The notes: generated from the letters alone by a model not told the origin. DNA of 34,702 nucleotides from Thermodesulfobacteriota bacterium (GCA_025454155.1 JALOOZ010000003.1:1-34702); one strand, 5' to 3'; positions 24,652-33,220 are shown, numbered from the stretch's first letter. Program-made: numbers and translations.

Positions 24652-25809
24652 ATGGGTATCTTGTCGAATACGGTGAGCATATATCAGTACAGGGTGACAG
24701 GCAAACCGGGCAATGCATCCTGGGTTCAGCAGTGCCTGGAGAAGAACCGGTTCGTCCCCATCGACACGACGGCCGAGGAAGACGCCGCGGGGTGGGTATC
24801 CCTCGATGACCATGGGAGCTTCGATTTCATGAACGAGAATGCGTTCCGTCGCGATCCCTACTATGCCTTCACCCTGCGCAGGGACCAGCGCAAGGTGCCC
24901 CCGGCGGTGCTGAAGGGCATGGTGGACAGGGAGTGTTCCCGATGGCTTGCCGAACGTCCCGCCATCTCCCGCATGCCGTACAGGCGCAAGGCCGAAATCA
25001 GGGAGAACCTCCATGCATCGCTCCTGGCCAGGACCCTTCCCATCCCCTCCACCTGTGATGTGGTCTGGAACGCAGAGACCGGCACCGCTTTCGTGTCAAG
25101 CGTCAGCGAACGGGTCCTCGACATGGTCGAAACCGAGTTTTCCCGCACCTTTGAGGGACTGATGCTCGAACCCGTTCACCCCATGGCGCGGGCACACCGG
25201 GTGCTGGGAAAGGACCAGCGTCTGCTGCTGGAAAAGGCCGACCAGGCGCCGTCGAAGGACGTGCTCCTGCAGATCAAGAGAAACCGGTGGATCGGGTGGG
25301 ACTTCCTGCTCTGGCTCACATACCGCTCGGGAAAGGGAGCAACGGCCTACGAGGTGAACCAGGACGGCACGCTGCAGAAGGGGGAGAGGTTCATGGCCTA
25401 TGTCCACGACAAGTTCGTGCTGGTGGCCGAGCACGAGCAGGGCAAGCGCCGGAGTTCCATCACCGGCGTCCAGCGCGAGTTCGCCGAGGCGCGGGAGGCG
25501 CTGCGCGACGGCAAGAACATCGTTGATGCCCTCATCTACCTCGAAAAGGACCCCAGATCCTGGAAGGTCTCGCTGAAGGCCGACATCTTCGCCTTCGGCT
25601 CCTATACCTGCCCGGTGGTACAGCTCGAGCGCGACGAGATCACCGACCCTTTCCAGGAGCGCATCGCGGTCTTCTACGAACGCATGAGCCTCGTGGAGAC
25701 AGGCCTCCAGCTCTTCGACAGCCTCTTCTCGACCTTCATGGCCGAGCGAATCAGCAGCGGATGGCCAGCCGGGCTCAGGAACCTGAACGAGTGGCTGGTC
25801 ACCCCTTGA
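24652..25809 (+). CDS. rdgC: RdgC family recombination-associated protein
   Basis: 385 residues. The N-terminus MGILSNTVSIYQYRVTG followed by FTLRRDQRKVPPAVLK and RRKAEIRENLHASLLARTLP fits RdgC, a ring-forming DNA-binding protein that limits RecA loading in E. coli. It is longer than the ~300-residue E. coli protein; residues from about 220 to 385 make up most of the extra length, and I cannot assign a separate domain there. It is cytoplasmic, with no signal peptide. The track ORF begins at 24595; ATG 24652 is preferred because GAAAGGAGTACACC precedes it and homologues begin there. It stands alone between the divergent MBL gene and the HD-GYP gene. Confidence 0.85.
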   Translation: MGILSNTVSIYQYRVTGKPGNASWVQQCLEKNRFVPIDTTAEEDAAGWVSLDDHGSFDFMNENAFRRDPYYAFTLRRDQRKVPPAVLKGMVDRECSRWLAERPAISRMPYRRKAEIRENLHASLLARTLPIPSTCDVVWNAETGTAFVSSVSERVLDMVETEFSRTFEGLMLEPVHPMARAHRVLGKDQRLLLEKADQAPSKDVLLQIKRNRWIGWDFLLWLTYRSGKGATAYEVNQDGTLQKGERFMAYVHDKFVLVAEHEQGKRRSSITGVQREFAEAREALRDGKNIVDALIYLEKDPRSWKVSLKADIFAFGSYTCPVVQLERDEITDPFQERIAVFYERMSLVETGLQLFDSLFSTFMAERISSGWPAGLRNLNEWLVTP

Positions 25810-25869
25810 GGCTGCGGATATTCAATTAGTCTGTTTATATTTTCACCGCAAAATGCCGATGCAAGGCGC

Positions 25870-26829
25870 ATGGATGTGTTCAGGCCCGTCCCCATCGACG
25901 TCATACTGGTCGACGAGAAGTCGGTGGTGGATCTCTACATAAAGCACGAGGACAGGCTCGTGCCCTTTCTCGGAAAGGGGGGGGTGTTCACAAGGGACCA
26001 CCTCGTGGAGCTCAACCGCTGGGGTCTCAGCAGGATATTCATCCGGGGCTCCGAGGCCCTTGCCTTCGAAGACTATATCAGCAGTCACTCCGGCAGGATC
26101 CTCACCGACCCGACGGTCCCCTCCCGGGTCAAGGCTGCCACGTTTTATATATCTTCCATCAATGCGCTGCGGAAGGCCTTCGACAACCCGGACTCGGAGA
26201 GGATAGAGGAGATCAAGCAGACCCTCAAGCCCATGCTGAAGAGCATCATGAAGAATGAGGTCCTCCTGGGCGACCTGTTCTCCATCACGGAGCACGATTT
26301 CAACACGTATACCCACAGTGTCAACGTGGGGATCTATGCCACGACTCTGGCCATGCACTTCTACAGAGAGGACAGCTCGGTGGGCAGCACTGAGCTGGAA
26401 CGGCTGAGCTACGGGTACTTTCTCCACGACATCGGCAAGTCCAGGGTGCCGCTGCAAATTCTCAGAAAGAAGGGTTCCCTGAGCCAGGATGACTGGGCCA
26501 CCATGAAGAAGCATCCCGAGTGGGGGTACACGATCCTCATGGAGACCGGCACCCTCACCGATGAGGCGGCCTATATCTCCATGCAGCACCACGAGCGGCC
26601 GGACGGTTCAGGCTATCCCTTCGGCATGAAGGACATTCATCCCTGCGCCCGCATCTGCACCATGGCGGACATCTTCGATGCACTGACATCCGCGCGGCCC
26701 TACAAGCCCCCCATGAGGCCCTTCGATGCCCTGGAGATCATCAAGAAGGAAGCGTTCACCGAATTCGACCACAACCTCCTGAACACCTTTATCAGAATGC
26801 TGGGCCCGCACCAGGAAACCACCCACTGA
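25870..26829 (+). CDS. HD-GYP domain c-di-GMP phosphodiesterase
   Basis: 319 residues. The N-terminal ~130 residues form an unassigned region (PVPIDVILVDEKSVVDLYIK) like the short sensory part common before HD-GYP domains. The HD-GYP domain covers about 140-315: YTHSVNVGIYA, the metal pair His186-Asp187 in FLHDIGK, HHERPDGSGYP with Gly248-Tyr249-Pro250, and ADIFDALTSARPYKPPM. All expected metal and GYP residues are present, so degradation of c-di-GMP to pGpG or GMP is likely. No response-regulator receiver domain or membrane segment is visible. The upstream 60 bases are AT-rich (TTTATATTTT) but show no clear -35. It converges with the ferredoxin-like gene 18 bases downstream. A GGDEF protein lies 3.1 kb away. 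Confidence 0.92.
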   Translation: MDVFRPVPIDVILVDEKSVVDLYIKHEDRLVPFLGKGGVFTRDHLVELNRWGLSRIFIRGSEALAFEDYISSHSGRILTDPTVPSRVKAATFYISSINALRKAFDNPDSERIEEIKQTLKPMLKSIMKNEVLLGDLFSITEHDFNTYTHSVNVGIYATTLAMHFYREDSSVGSTELERLSYGYFLHDIGKSRVPLQILRKKGSLSQDDWATMKKHPEWGYTILMETGTLTDEAAYISMQHHERPDGSGYPFGMKDIHPCARICTMADIFDALTSARPYKPPMRPFDALEIIKKEAFTEFDHNLLNTFIRMLGPHQETTH

Positions 26830-26847
26830 CACTCTCAGGGCATACCC

Positions 26848-27846
26848 TCACGAGCCCGGGATGAACTCCTTCGGCCTCACCTCCATCAGCACAACGGCCG
26901 TCACCGGGCATGTCGACGCACACAGGCCGCAGCCGATGCACGCCTCCGAGATCACCGCGGCTATATCATCGGCGCCCACTGCAATGGCCTGAACCGGGCA
27001 GATCTCCTCGCACAGGCCGCAGCCGGTGCACGCCGAAGCATCCACCACTGCCCGGTAACGGCTCGGGGCGAGCACGCCCCTGGTCTTCTCGCCGGTGGCG
27101 AACCGGAGCATCTCGCAGCAGCAGCTGCAGCAGTTGCACAGCACGTTCGATCTCCCGGCCGTGTTCTCGGTCATGTGAACGAGCCCCGAATCCCGGGCCT
27201 TTCTCAGGATCTCCATCGCCTCTTCCACGCTCACCCGATATCCCGTGCCCCGCTTGATGGTGTACTCGGCGCCCCGGTTCAGCTGTAGGCAGACCTCCAG
27301 GGGTCTGTCGCATCGCTTCATGAGCTTGCGGCAGACGCACGTGGTCACGGCCACCATGCTCGACGCCTCGAGCATGGCCCTGGCGTCTTCATGGGAAAGG
27401 ACCTGGTTTTTCGCCGTGATGGTCTCGCCTATGGGGATCACCCGCATGAAGGAGGGCAGCTTGATGCTCGTGACCAGCTCCAGCAGCTGGGGATAGTCGA
27501 TCTCTCCGAATTCCTTCCAGAGCCTGAACATCTCTTCAGGGGCCTCTGCCCAGAGGATGGTGGCATCATGGAACTGTACGATGTGCCGGGGCCCGCGGTA
27601 CCAGGTAATGCCGTCCTTGACGAAGTCAAAGGCCGCACCGCGGTGGAAAAGCCCGTCGACGATGCCCTGCATTTCCTCGACACCCTTCGAAAAGGCCTGT
27701 GCAAGATCCTGCACGGTGGCCGGCATGCTGTTCACGATCCGGGCCTCCTCCTCGGTGCAGACGGTTCTCCAGATCTGAGGGATCACCTTCGAGTTCTCCA
27801 GCATGAGTTTCTTGGACAAATCCCGGTACACATCTTGCTGTTCCAT
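26848..27846 (-). CDS. Cysteine-rich 4Fe-4S protein with two C-terminal ferredoxin motifs
   Basis: 332 residues. The N-terminal ~165 residues look helical (winged-helix-like, LAQAFSKGVEEMQGIVDGL). Then come two unusual cysteine groups: C-x-C-x6-C-x6-C at 170-186 (CVCRKLMKRC) and CNCCSCCC at 237-244. Two classical ferredoxin motifs follow at 273-283 (CTGCGLCEEIC) and 303-313 (CIGCGLCASTC). The two ferredoxin motifs predict two 4Fe-4S clusters; the central cysteines may hold a further cluster. It is cytoplasmic, probably an electron carrier or redox regulator. Similar proteins occur in anaerobes, but I know of no assigned reaction. AAGGAGGGACCC precedes the ATG, and a strong promoter lies in the divergent gap with the methyltransferase gene. 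Confidence 0.88.
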   Translation of the reverse strand: MEQQDVYRDLSKKLMLENSKVIPQIWRTVCTEEEARIVNSMPATVQDLAQAFSKGVEEMQGIVDGLFHRGAAFDFVKDGITWYRGPRHIVQFHDATILWAEAPEEMFRLWKEFGEIDYPQLLELVTSIKLPSFMRVIPIGETITAKNQVLSHEDARAMLEASSMVAVTTCVCRKLMKRCDRPLEVCLQLNRGAEYTIKRGTGYRVSVEEAMEILRKARDSGLVHMTENTAGRSNVLCNCCSCCCEMLRFATGEKTRGVLAPSRYRAVVDASACTGCGLCEEICPVQAIAVGADDIAAVISEACIGCGLCASTCPVTAVVLMEVRPKEFIPGS

Positions 27847-27868
27847 GGGTCCCTCCTTATAAGATTAT

Positions 27869-27898
27869 ATTGTAGCCTCGCCGATGACGTATATGCAA
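27869..27898 (-). promoter_or_regulatory. Promoter for the 4Fe-4S protein gene
   Basis: On the minus strand TTGCAT (27893-27898) and TACAAT (27869-27874) are 18 bases apart; an overlapping TATAAT lies just downstream. Initiation near 27862 precedes the ATG at 27846 by about 15 bases. Two ATGACGT copies (27884-27890 and 27913-27919) flank the -35. Confidence 0.55.
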
Positions 27899-27952
27899 GG
27901 CCGTATTAGGATATGACGTCCATGGGGCCGGCCGTGGTGGAGGGATGAAGAC

Positions 27953-28825
27953 GTGGAGGGACTCTTTTCCCACGAGGACATCAGAAAGACCTACGAGGAG
28001 CTCGCCTGGCACCGCAGGAGCAAGGACATCATCCAGGAGTATGCCCTCAACCTGAAGGACATCCGTGACGTTGCCCTCGAAGGGATAGATGCGACGAAGG
28101 CGGCGGCTGTCCTCGACCTCGGCTGCGGGTACGGCTTCTTCACGGAAAAACTCACGGGAAGGCTGAGGCCCGGGGCGAAGATCATCGGCATCGATGTGGT
28201 GAACCACAGCAACAGGCAGACCTTTCTCGATACCGTGACCCTCATGGGCTACAGCGCCGCCTTCATCCAGGGCAGCGCGGACATGATCCGGGACATGGCG
28301 GATGCCAGCTTCGACCTCGTCATCGCCAGCTACTCGCTGTACTTCTTTCCCCACCTCATTCCCCAGATCGCACGGGTGCTCCGCAGCAGCGGCATCTTCA
28401 TCGTGGTGACCCACAGCAGGTATTCGCTCCAGGAGCTCACCTCCTTCGTGCCTTTTTCCATGAAGACCGCGGGGCTCCAGATGCCTGAAGATCTCAGGAT
28501 CAACATGCTGTTCCGGTCTTTTTCTCTGGAGGACGGCGGACTCCAGCTCGATCCGTACTTCAGGGACGTGGAGCGCATCCCCTACGAGAATTCACTCGTC
28601 TTTCCCCTGGACCGGTTCGATGCCTGTATCGATTACCTCGACACCAAGAAGCATCTCCTCCTCAAGGAGGTCAACGATGTGCATCCGGGGAAGTTCGATG
28701 TCGTGCTCGCGGTCCTGGTGAAGACCCTGTTCGATCATGCCCGTGCCCACGGCAAGGTCCTCATCACCAAGGATGACGGCATTTTCAGGTGCAGGTTCCC
28801 GGTGCACGGGAGGAGGGTGGCATGA
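27953..28825 (+). CDS. Class I SAM-dependent methyltransferase
   Basis: 290 residues. The Rossmann fold has motif I VLDLGCGYGFFTEKLTG, motif II IIGIDVVNHS, and SFDLVIASYSLYFFPHLI followed by RVLRSSGIFIVVTHS, all typical of small-molecule or lipid methyltransferases. No metal or cysteine motifs suggest a special substrate; the acceptor cannot be named. The start is GTG at 27953 with GGAGGGATGAAG upstream. Its TGA overlaps the ATG of the NUDIX gene (ATGA), so the two are translationally coupled. It diverges from the 4Fe-4S gene, and the short shared gap carries the repeated ATGACGT. Confidence 0.87.
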   Translation: MEGLFSHEDIRKTYEELAWHRRSKDIIQEYALNLKDIRDVALEGIDATKAAAVLDLGCGYGFFTEKLTGRLRPGAKIIGIDVVNHSNRQTFLDTVTLMGYSAAFIQGSADMIRDMADASFDLVIASYSLYFFPHLIPQIARVLRSSGIFIVVTHSRYSLQELTSFVPFSMKTAGLQMPEDLRINMLFRSFSLEDGGLQLDPYFRDVERIPYENSLVFPLDRFDACIDYLDTKKHLLLKEVNDVHPGKFDVVLAVLVKTLFDHARAHGKVLITKDDGIFRCRFPVHGRRVA

Positions 28826-29829
28826 GGAAGCAGCGGGTGTACTGCCCCTACTGCGCCGAGCCCGTGGTTCGGCGGGAGGTGGAAGGGAAGGCGAGGGACC
28901 TGTGCATGAGGTGCTCGACGGTTTTCTACGAAAACCCCCTGCCCGTGGCGAGCGCCATTGTGGTGAACGAGCAGCGGGAGGTCCTCCTCGTGCAGCGGGA
29001 AAAGGAACCCTACAGGGGCATGTGGTGCCTTCCCATCGGTTTTGCGGAGACCGGGGAGGAGGTCAAGGATGCTGCCCTGCGCGAGCTGGAGGAGGAGTCG
29101 GGCGTAAAGGGAAAGATCGTCCGTCTCATCGATGTGGACACCGTTGATAACGACTTCTACGGCAGCCTCGCCATCGTGACCTATGAGGTCAGGGCAGCCG
29201 GAGGCAGGCTCAGGCCCGGTGACGACGCCACGGACGCCCGATATTTCTCCATCTTCGACCTGCCTCCCCTCGCCTGGTCCTCCAACGACAAGGCGGTGAA
29301 GATCTATATCGACATGTACCGGGACACCTGGGCCATGATGGATTCCTTCAGGCAGCTCTTCCCCGATTTCGGACCCCCGCATACCGTTTCTCAGGATACA
29401 CCTTCCCACGGCAGTCTCCTGTCCAACATCCTCATCAAGATAATCGACAGGGATCGGGAAGAGATCACCCGGTCATGGGCAGGGGAAGTGGAGGACGGCA
29501 TACCCTCGCTGGCGGCATGCATGGATGTGCTCATGGAAATCAACCGCACGGTGCTCCAGGGCATCCAGGAAGGCCTCGAGCAGAAGAGACAGCCCTTTGA
29601 CCGGGAACGTTTCGTGGAGGCCGGCCGGAACCTCAGACGGCTCGGTCTGCCGCTGCCCGACATCCTCAATGCGCTGGCCCTGAGCAGGAAGAGCATCTGG
29701 GTGCACGTGATCGGGAAGAAGATCCTGTCCTCGCCCCTGGAGATCTACAGCACCCTGGAGCTCAACAACCGCATCATCTTTCTCTACGACAGGGTGAACT
29801 ACCACATCACCGAGGGGTACATGGGCTGA
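28822..29829 (+). CDS. NUDIX hydrolase fused to an RsbRD-like N-terminal domain
   Basis: 335 residues with three parts. A zinc ribbon (C8-x2-C11, C28-x2-C31) is followed by a NUDIX domain (about 40-165) with a perfect box GFAETGEEVKDAALRELEEE-SGV (73-95), so hydrolysis of a nucleoside diphosphate linked to X, such as NADH or ADP-ribose type, is likely. The C-terminal region (about 199-330; LLSNILIKIIDRDREEI, RNLRRLGLPLPDILNAL, ALSRKSIWVHVIG) resembles the RsbRD N-terminal domain, a sensory helical domain related to stressosome proteins. The ATG at 28822 overlaps the methyltransferase stop and follows GGAGGAGGGTGG. The fusion suggests a NUDIX enzyme or nucleotide-sensing module with a signalling output. 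The C-terminal assignment is by pattern only. Confidence 0.85.
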   Translation: MRKQRVYCPYCAEPVVRREVEGKARDLCMRCSTVFYENPLPVASAIVVNEQREVLLVQREKEPYRGMWCLPIGFAETGEEVKDAALRELEEESGVKGKIVRLIDVDTVDNDFYGSLAIVTYEVRAAGGRLRPGDDATDARYFSIFDLPPLAWSSNDKAVKIYIDMYRDTWAMMDSFRQLFPDFGPPHTVSQDTPSHGSLLSNILIKIIDRDREEITRSWAGEVEDGIPSLAACMDVLMEINRTVLQGIQEGLEQKRQPFDRERFVEAGRNLRRLGLPLPDILNALALSRKSIWVHVIGKKILSSPLEIYSTLELNNRIIFLYDRVNYHITEGYMG

Positions 29830-29971
29830 TACCTTCCTGTGGCACCTTTCTCTTCGTCAAAGGACCCGTAGTAGCGGATTCCATTCAAGTCAGGGGGGAT
29901 GAACGCCGTAACATATCTCGGATGGCTCGTCTTTCCAGGGATAACGGTACCGCTTCAGGGGACCCAGGCGC

Positions 29972-31186
29972 ATGAGTGCTGTTCTGTCATTCTTCCTGCC
30001 CGGGGGCATGCTTTTCCTGGCCTCCCTGGCCCTCGTGCATGTCCCCTCCGTGCGGGACAGTCTCGGTGACATAGCCGGCATATACCCGTATGCCGCATAC
30101 CTGTTTTCCGTGGTCTTCGGGTGGAGGTTCAACCGGTCAGCCCTGGTCTTCGGCACGGTGAGCATTGCCCTTGCCCACTGGTGCCTCGTCCGCTTCGCTC
30201 AGGTACCGCCAGGCACAGACCTGTACTGGCGGGTGGCCTTCCTCTCCACGGCCGTGCTGCTTCCGCTCAACCTCCTCGGCCTCGCGGTGTTCAAGGAGCG
30301 TGGCATCTTCACGCCCAGGGGCCTTTCCAGGCTGGTCGTCATCCTCTCCCAGCCCGTCCTGGTGGGGATCGTGGCCGGGCGTGACCCCCTCCGGTACGTC
30401 GCCCTGCTCGAAAAGGACCTCCTCCCGTACGCTTTCCTTCAGGGCCTGCCGGTGCCGCAGATCCCCGCAGCCGTGTTCCTTTTCTGCCTGATCGCAGCGG
30501 CAGGGCTCTATCTCCGGAACAGGGGGGCAAAGGAGAGCGGGTTCTTCTGGACGGTCTGCGCCGTGTTTGCGGCCTTCGTCTCATCACCAGACCAGGATCA
30601 GGAGGCCTTCCTCCTTGCGACTGCATCTTTCGTCCTGCTGGTGTCCATCATAGAAGTCTCCCATGCCATGGCCTTCAGGGACGAGCTCACGGGTCTGCCC
30701 GCCCGGAGGGCCCTCAGGGAGGAGCTCCTCAAGCTGGGCTCCGAGTACTGTCTGGCCATGATCGACATCGACCACTTCAAGAAGTTCAACGACAGGCACG
30801 GCCACGACGTGGGGGACCAGGTCCTGCGCATGGTGGCGGCCCGGCTGGGACGGGTGACCGGGGGCGGAAAGGCCTTCCGGTACGGGGGAGAGGAGTTCAC
30901 GGTGATCTTCCCGGGCAGGTACGCCGACGATGCCCTGGATCACCTCGAGACACTGCGCAGGGAGGTGGCCATGTCCCAGTTCGTCATCCGCTCTCCCATG
31001 AGGCCGAAGCGCAGGCCCAAGAAGCCCGGGAGACGGAAGGCCCCGCCCAGGAGGGTCTCGGTCACCGTCAGCATCGGGGCCGCATGGCCGGACGGACGAA
31101 CCGAGACCCCCGACGACGTGCTCAAATCCGCCGACAAGGCCCTCTACCGGGCAAAGAAGCAGGGGCGGAACCGGGTGACCACGTGA
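29972..31186 (+). CDS. Membrane-bound GGDEF domain diguanylate cyclase
   Basis: 404 residues. About seven hydrophobic segments (residues 1-230; ending FLLATASFVLLVSII) form a membrane sensor of no recognised type. The cyclase domain (237-404) starts DELTGLPARRAL and has DIDHFKKFNDRHGHDVGD and the active-site GGEEF (305-309). No RxxD inhibitory I-site is present: the corresponding positions read TGGG. After LRREVAMSQFVIR the domain carries a very basic insert, MRPKRRPKKPGRRKAPPRR, before VSVTVSIGAAWPDG. It should make c-di-GMP from two GTP. The ATG at 29972 has AGGGGACCC upstream but no classical site. The 142-base gap before it shows no clear promoter. Confidence 0.9.
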   Translation: MSAVLSFFLPGGMLFLASLALVHVPSVRDSLGDIAGIYPYAAYLFSVVFGWRFNRSALVFGTVSIALAHWCLVRFAQVPPGTDLYWRVAFLSTAVLLPLNLLGLAVFKERGIFTPRGLSRLVVILSQPVLVGIVAGRDPLRYVALLEKDLLPYAFLQGLPVPQIPAAVFLFCLIAAAGLYLRNRGAKESGFFWTVCAVFAAFVSSPDQDQEAFLLATASFVLLVSIIEVSHAMAFRDELTGLPARRALREELLKLGSEYCLAMIDIDHFKKFNDRHGHDVGDQVLRMVAARLGRVTGGGKAFRYGGEEFTVIFPGRYADDALDHLETLRREVAMSQFVIRSPMRPKRRPKKPGRRKAPPRRVSVTVSIGAAWPDGRTETPDDVLKSADKALYRAKKQGRNRVTT

Positions 31187-31277
31187 ATGCCGCTGTCCGC
31201 GGGGAGTGGATTGACAGGTCCATTGCCCCGGAGATTTCCCCTTGATTCGTAGACCCGTGCGCTCTATCCATGGGTGT

Positions 31278-33200
31278 ATGGGGTCCAACGAGATCATCAC
31301 CGCCTGCACCATGGACTGTCCTGATGCATGCTCGCTGCTGGTTTCCCGGGATTCTTCGGGACTGGTCCACATCGGCGGCAATCCCGGGCACCCCCTCACC
31401 AGGGGCTTCACCTGCGCCAAGATCCGCAGCCACAAGAAGCGGATCACCAGCCCCGACCGTATCGTCCACCCCCTGAAGAGGACGGGTTCGACCTGGGAGC
31501 GCATAGACTGGGACACGGCCCTCGAACTCTGCGCCGGGAAGATCCAGTCCTTCCGGACCGCTCCCGCATCGATCCTCTATTTCCACGGCGAGGGCGCCAA
31601 GGGCGTCCTCAAGCAGGCGGGGCACCTTTTCTTCTCGCTGCTCGGGGCGAGCAGGGTACGCGGCTCCTTCTGCGACTCGGCGGGCTACAGCGCCTGCGTC
31701 AAGGATTTCGGTTCGCGCGAGACGAGCGATATCGAGTCCCTGCGGGAGGCCAGGGCCATACTGAACTGGGGCAAGGACCTCTCCCGGAGCTCGGTGCACA
31801 TGGCCTCCCTGGTCCAGGAGGCGAGGAAGTCCGGCGCCCGGGTGCTCACCATTTCCCCGGGCGGGGACGTGGGCAGGGCTCAGACGGATGAGTCCATACA
31901 CATCAGGCCCGGCACCGACCGCTTCCTGGCCGCGGCCGTGATCCGCCTCTTCATGGAGCGGGGAGCCGTCCCGGAGGGCATCATCTCCGGCAGCGCCAAC
32001 TGGGACGCATTCCGGCAGGTGATCATGGAGAACCCGGTGGATGCACTTGTCGCTTCCTGCGGCTGTACCAGGGATGACGCGGATCTCGTCTATGACTTCG
32101 CCGGCAGGCTCCGGCCCGCGGCCTCCATCATCGGCGCCGGGCTGCAGCGGTACGCTTTCGGCGGGGAGAATGTCAGGTACATCAATGCCCTTTCCTTCAT
32201 ATCCGGGAACATCGGTGTCCGGGGAGGGGGCAGCCATTTCCACATGAACTCGCTCAGGAACCTGAACCTTGCATGGACACGCTCCGGACAGACGAGGGGA
32301 GTCAGGCTCCTGCGGATGCCCGTCATCGGCAGGGACATCGCCGAGGCCACGGATCCGCCCATCCGGATGGCATGGGTCGACGGCTCCAACATGGTCAACC
32401 AGGCCCCGGGCTCCCGGCAGACCGCTTCCGTCTTCGAACAGGTGGAATTCACCGTGGTGGTCGACGCCTTCATGACGGATACCGCATCCAGGGCCGATCT
32501 CATACTGCCCTGCACCCTCATGCTCGAGCAGGAGGACATCGTTGCCTCGTACATGCACGACCACGTGCTGTATGTCAGGAAGGTCCTGGATGCCCCCGGC
32601 GAGGCAAGGAGCGATTTCGACATTCTCACCGGGCTTGGCCGGCTCCTGGACCCGACCATCGACCTGCCCGGACCGGAGGCCCTGCTTCGTGAGTCGCTCA
32701 AGTCCCCGTATCTCGGCACGACCCTGGAGGAGCTGAAGGAGAAGGGTTCCGTGCGCGCCCACAGGCCGGCCGTGGCGTACGAGGGCTGCGCATTCGATCA
32801 TCCGGACGGGAAGTACCGTTTCCCCGGCAGCCTCCATGGGGAACCGGCACCGCCTCCGGGCTACCCCCTGAGGCTCCTGAGCCTGGTGAGGAGGGAGGCG
32901 GTGCATTCGCAGATCCTTCCCCGGGACCAGGAGATGCCCCCGGGGATATGGGTGTCTCCCGACTGCCCGATGCTCGGAGCCATTGACCGGGGAAGGCCGG
33001 TGGCGCTGGTGACCCCCCTCGGTCGGCTCCGGGTGACCCTCCGGATTATGGACGGAATCCAACCCGAGGCCGTCGTGTACCGAAGGGGCGACTGGATGGG
33101 GCTTGGCGGCGGGGTGAACCAGCTCATAGAGCCGCATCTGACCGATATGGGCACAGGCACGGCCTATTATGACCAGTATGCCCGGATAGAAAACGACTGA
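31278..33200 (+). CDS. Molybdopterin-dependent oxidoreductase (DMSO reductase superfamily)
   Basis: 640 residues. The N-terminal 4Fe-4S segment is TACTMDCPDACSLLV with a fourth Cys in RGFTCAKIRSHKKR; then follow RIVHPLKRTG, WDTALELCAGK and NWGKDLSRSSVHMASL of the molybdopterin-binding domain. The C-terminal part (YRFPGS; YPLRLLSLVRREAVHSQ; GRLRVTLR) fits the molydopterin dinucleotide-binding domain. No selenocysteine TGA is in frame. The likely metal-ligand region is RGSFCDSAGYSAC. Formate dehydrogenase, polysulfide reductase and similar enzymes share this fold, so the substrate stays open. No Tat signal is visible, suggesting a cytoplasmic enzyme. The track start is TTG at 31242; ATG 31278 is preferred because it starts close to the first Cys, but neither start has a good ribosome site. 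The cupin gene starts 20 bases downstream. Confidence 0.88.
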   Translation: MGSNEIITACTMDCPDACSLLVSRDSSGLVHIGGNPGHPLTRGFTCAKIRSHKKRITSPDRIVHPLKRTGSTWERIDWDTALELCAGKIQSFRTAPASILYFHGEGAKGVLKQAGHLFFSLLGASRVRGSFCDSAGYSACVKDFGSRETSDIESLREARAILNWGKDLSRSSVHMASLVQEARKSGARVLTISPGGDVGRAQTDESIHIRPGTDRFLAAAVIRLFMERGAVPEGIISGSANWDAFRQVIMENPVDALVASCGCTRDDADLVYDFAGRLRPAASIIGAGLQRYAFGGENVRYINALSFISGNIGVRGGGSHFHMNSLRNLNLAWTRSGQTRGVRLLRMPVIGRDIAEATDPPIRMAWVDGSNMVNQAPGSRQTASVFEQVEFTVVVDAFMTDTASRADLILPCTLMLEQEDIVASYMHDHVLYVRKVLDAPGEARSDFDILTGLGRLLDPTIDLPGPEALLRESLKSPYLGTTLEELKEKGSVRAHRPAVAYEGCAFDHPDGKYRFPGSLHGEPAPPPGYPLRLLSLVRREAVHSQILPRDQEMPPGIWVSPDCPMLGAIDRGRPVALVTPLGRLRVTLRIMDGIQPEAVVYRRGDWMGLGGGVNQLIEPHLTDMGTGTAYYDQYARIEND

Positions 33201-33220
33201 GAAGGGGGAGACCGGGGACC

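Noticed and set aside
29830-29971. c-di-GMP (GEMM) riboswitch before the GGDEF gene
   Set aside because: I looked for the conserved GEMM elements because of the c-di-GMP context, but the sequence does not contain them; only a short GGTACC-centred palindrome is present.
31122-33137. 671-residue minus-strand ORF
   Set aside because: It is antisense to the molybdopterin oxidoreductase, which has clear Fe-S and cofactor motifs. The antisense product shows no domain and no credible start.
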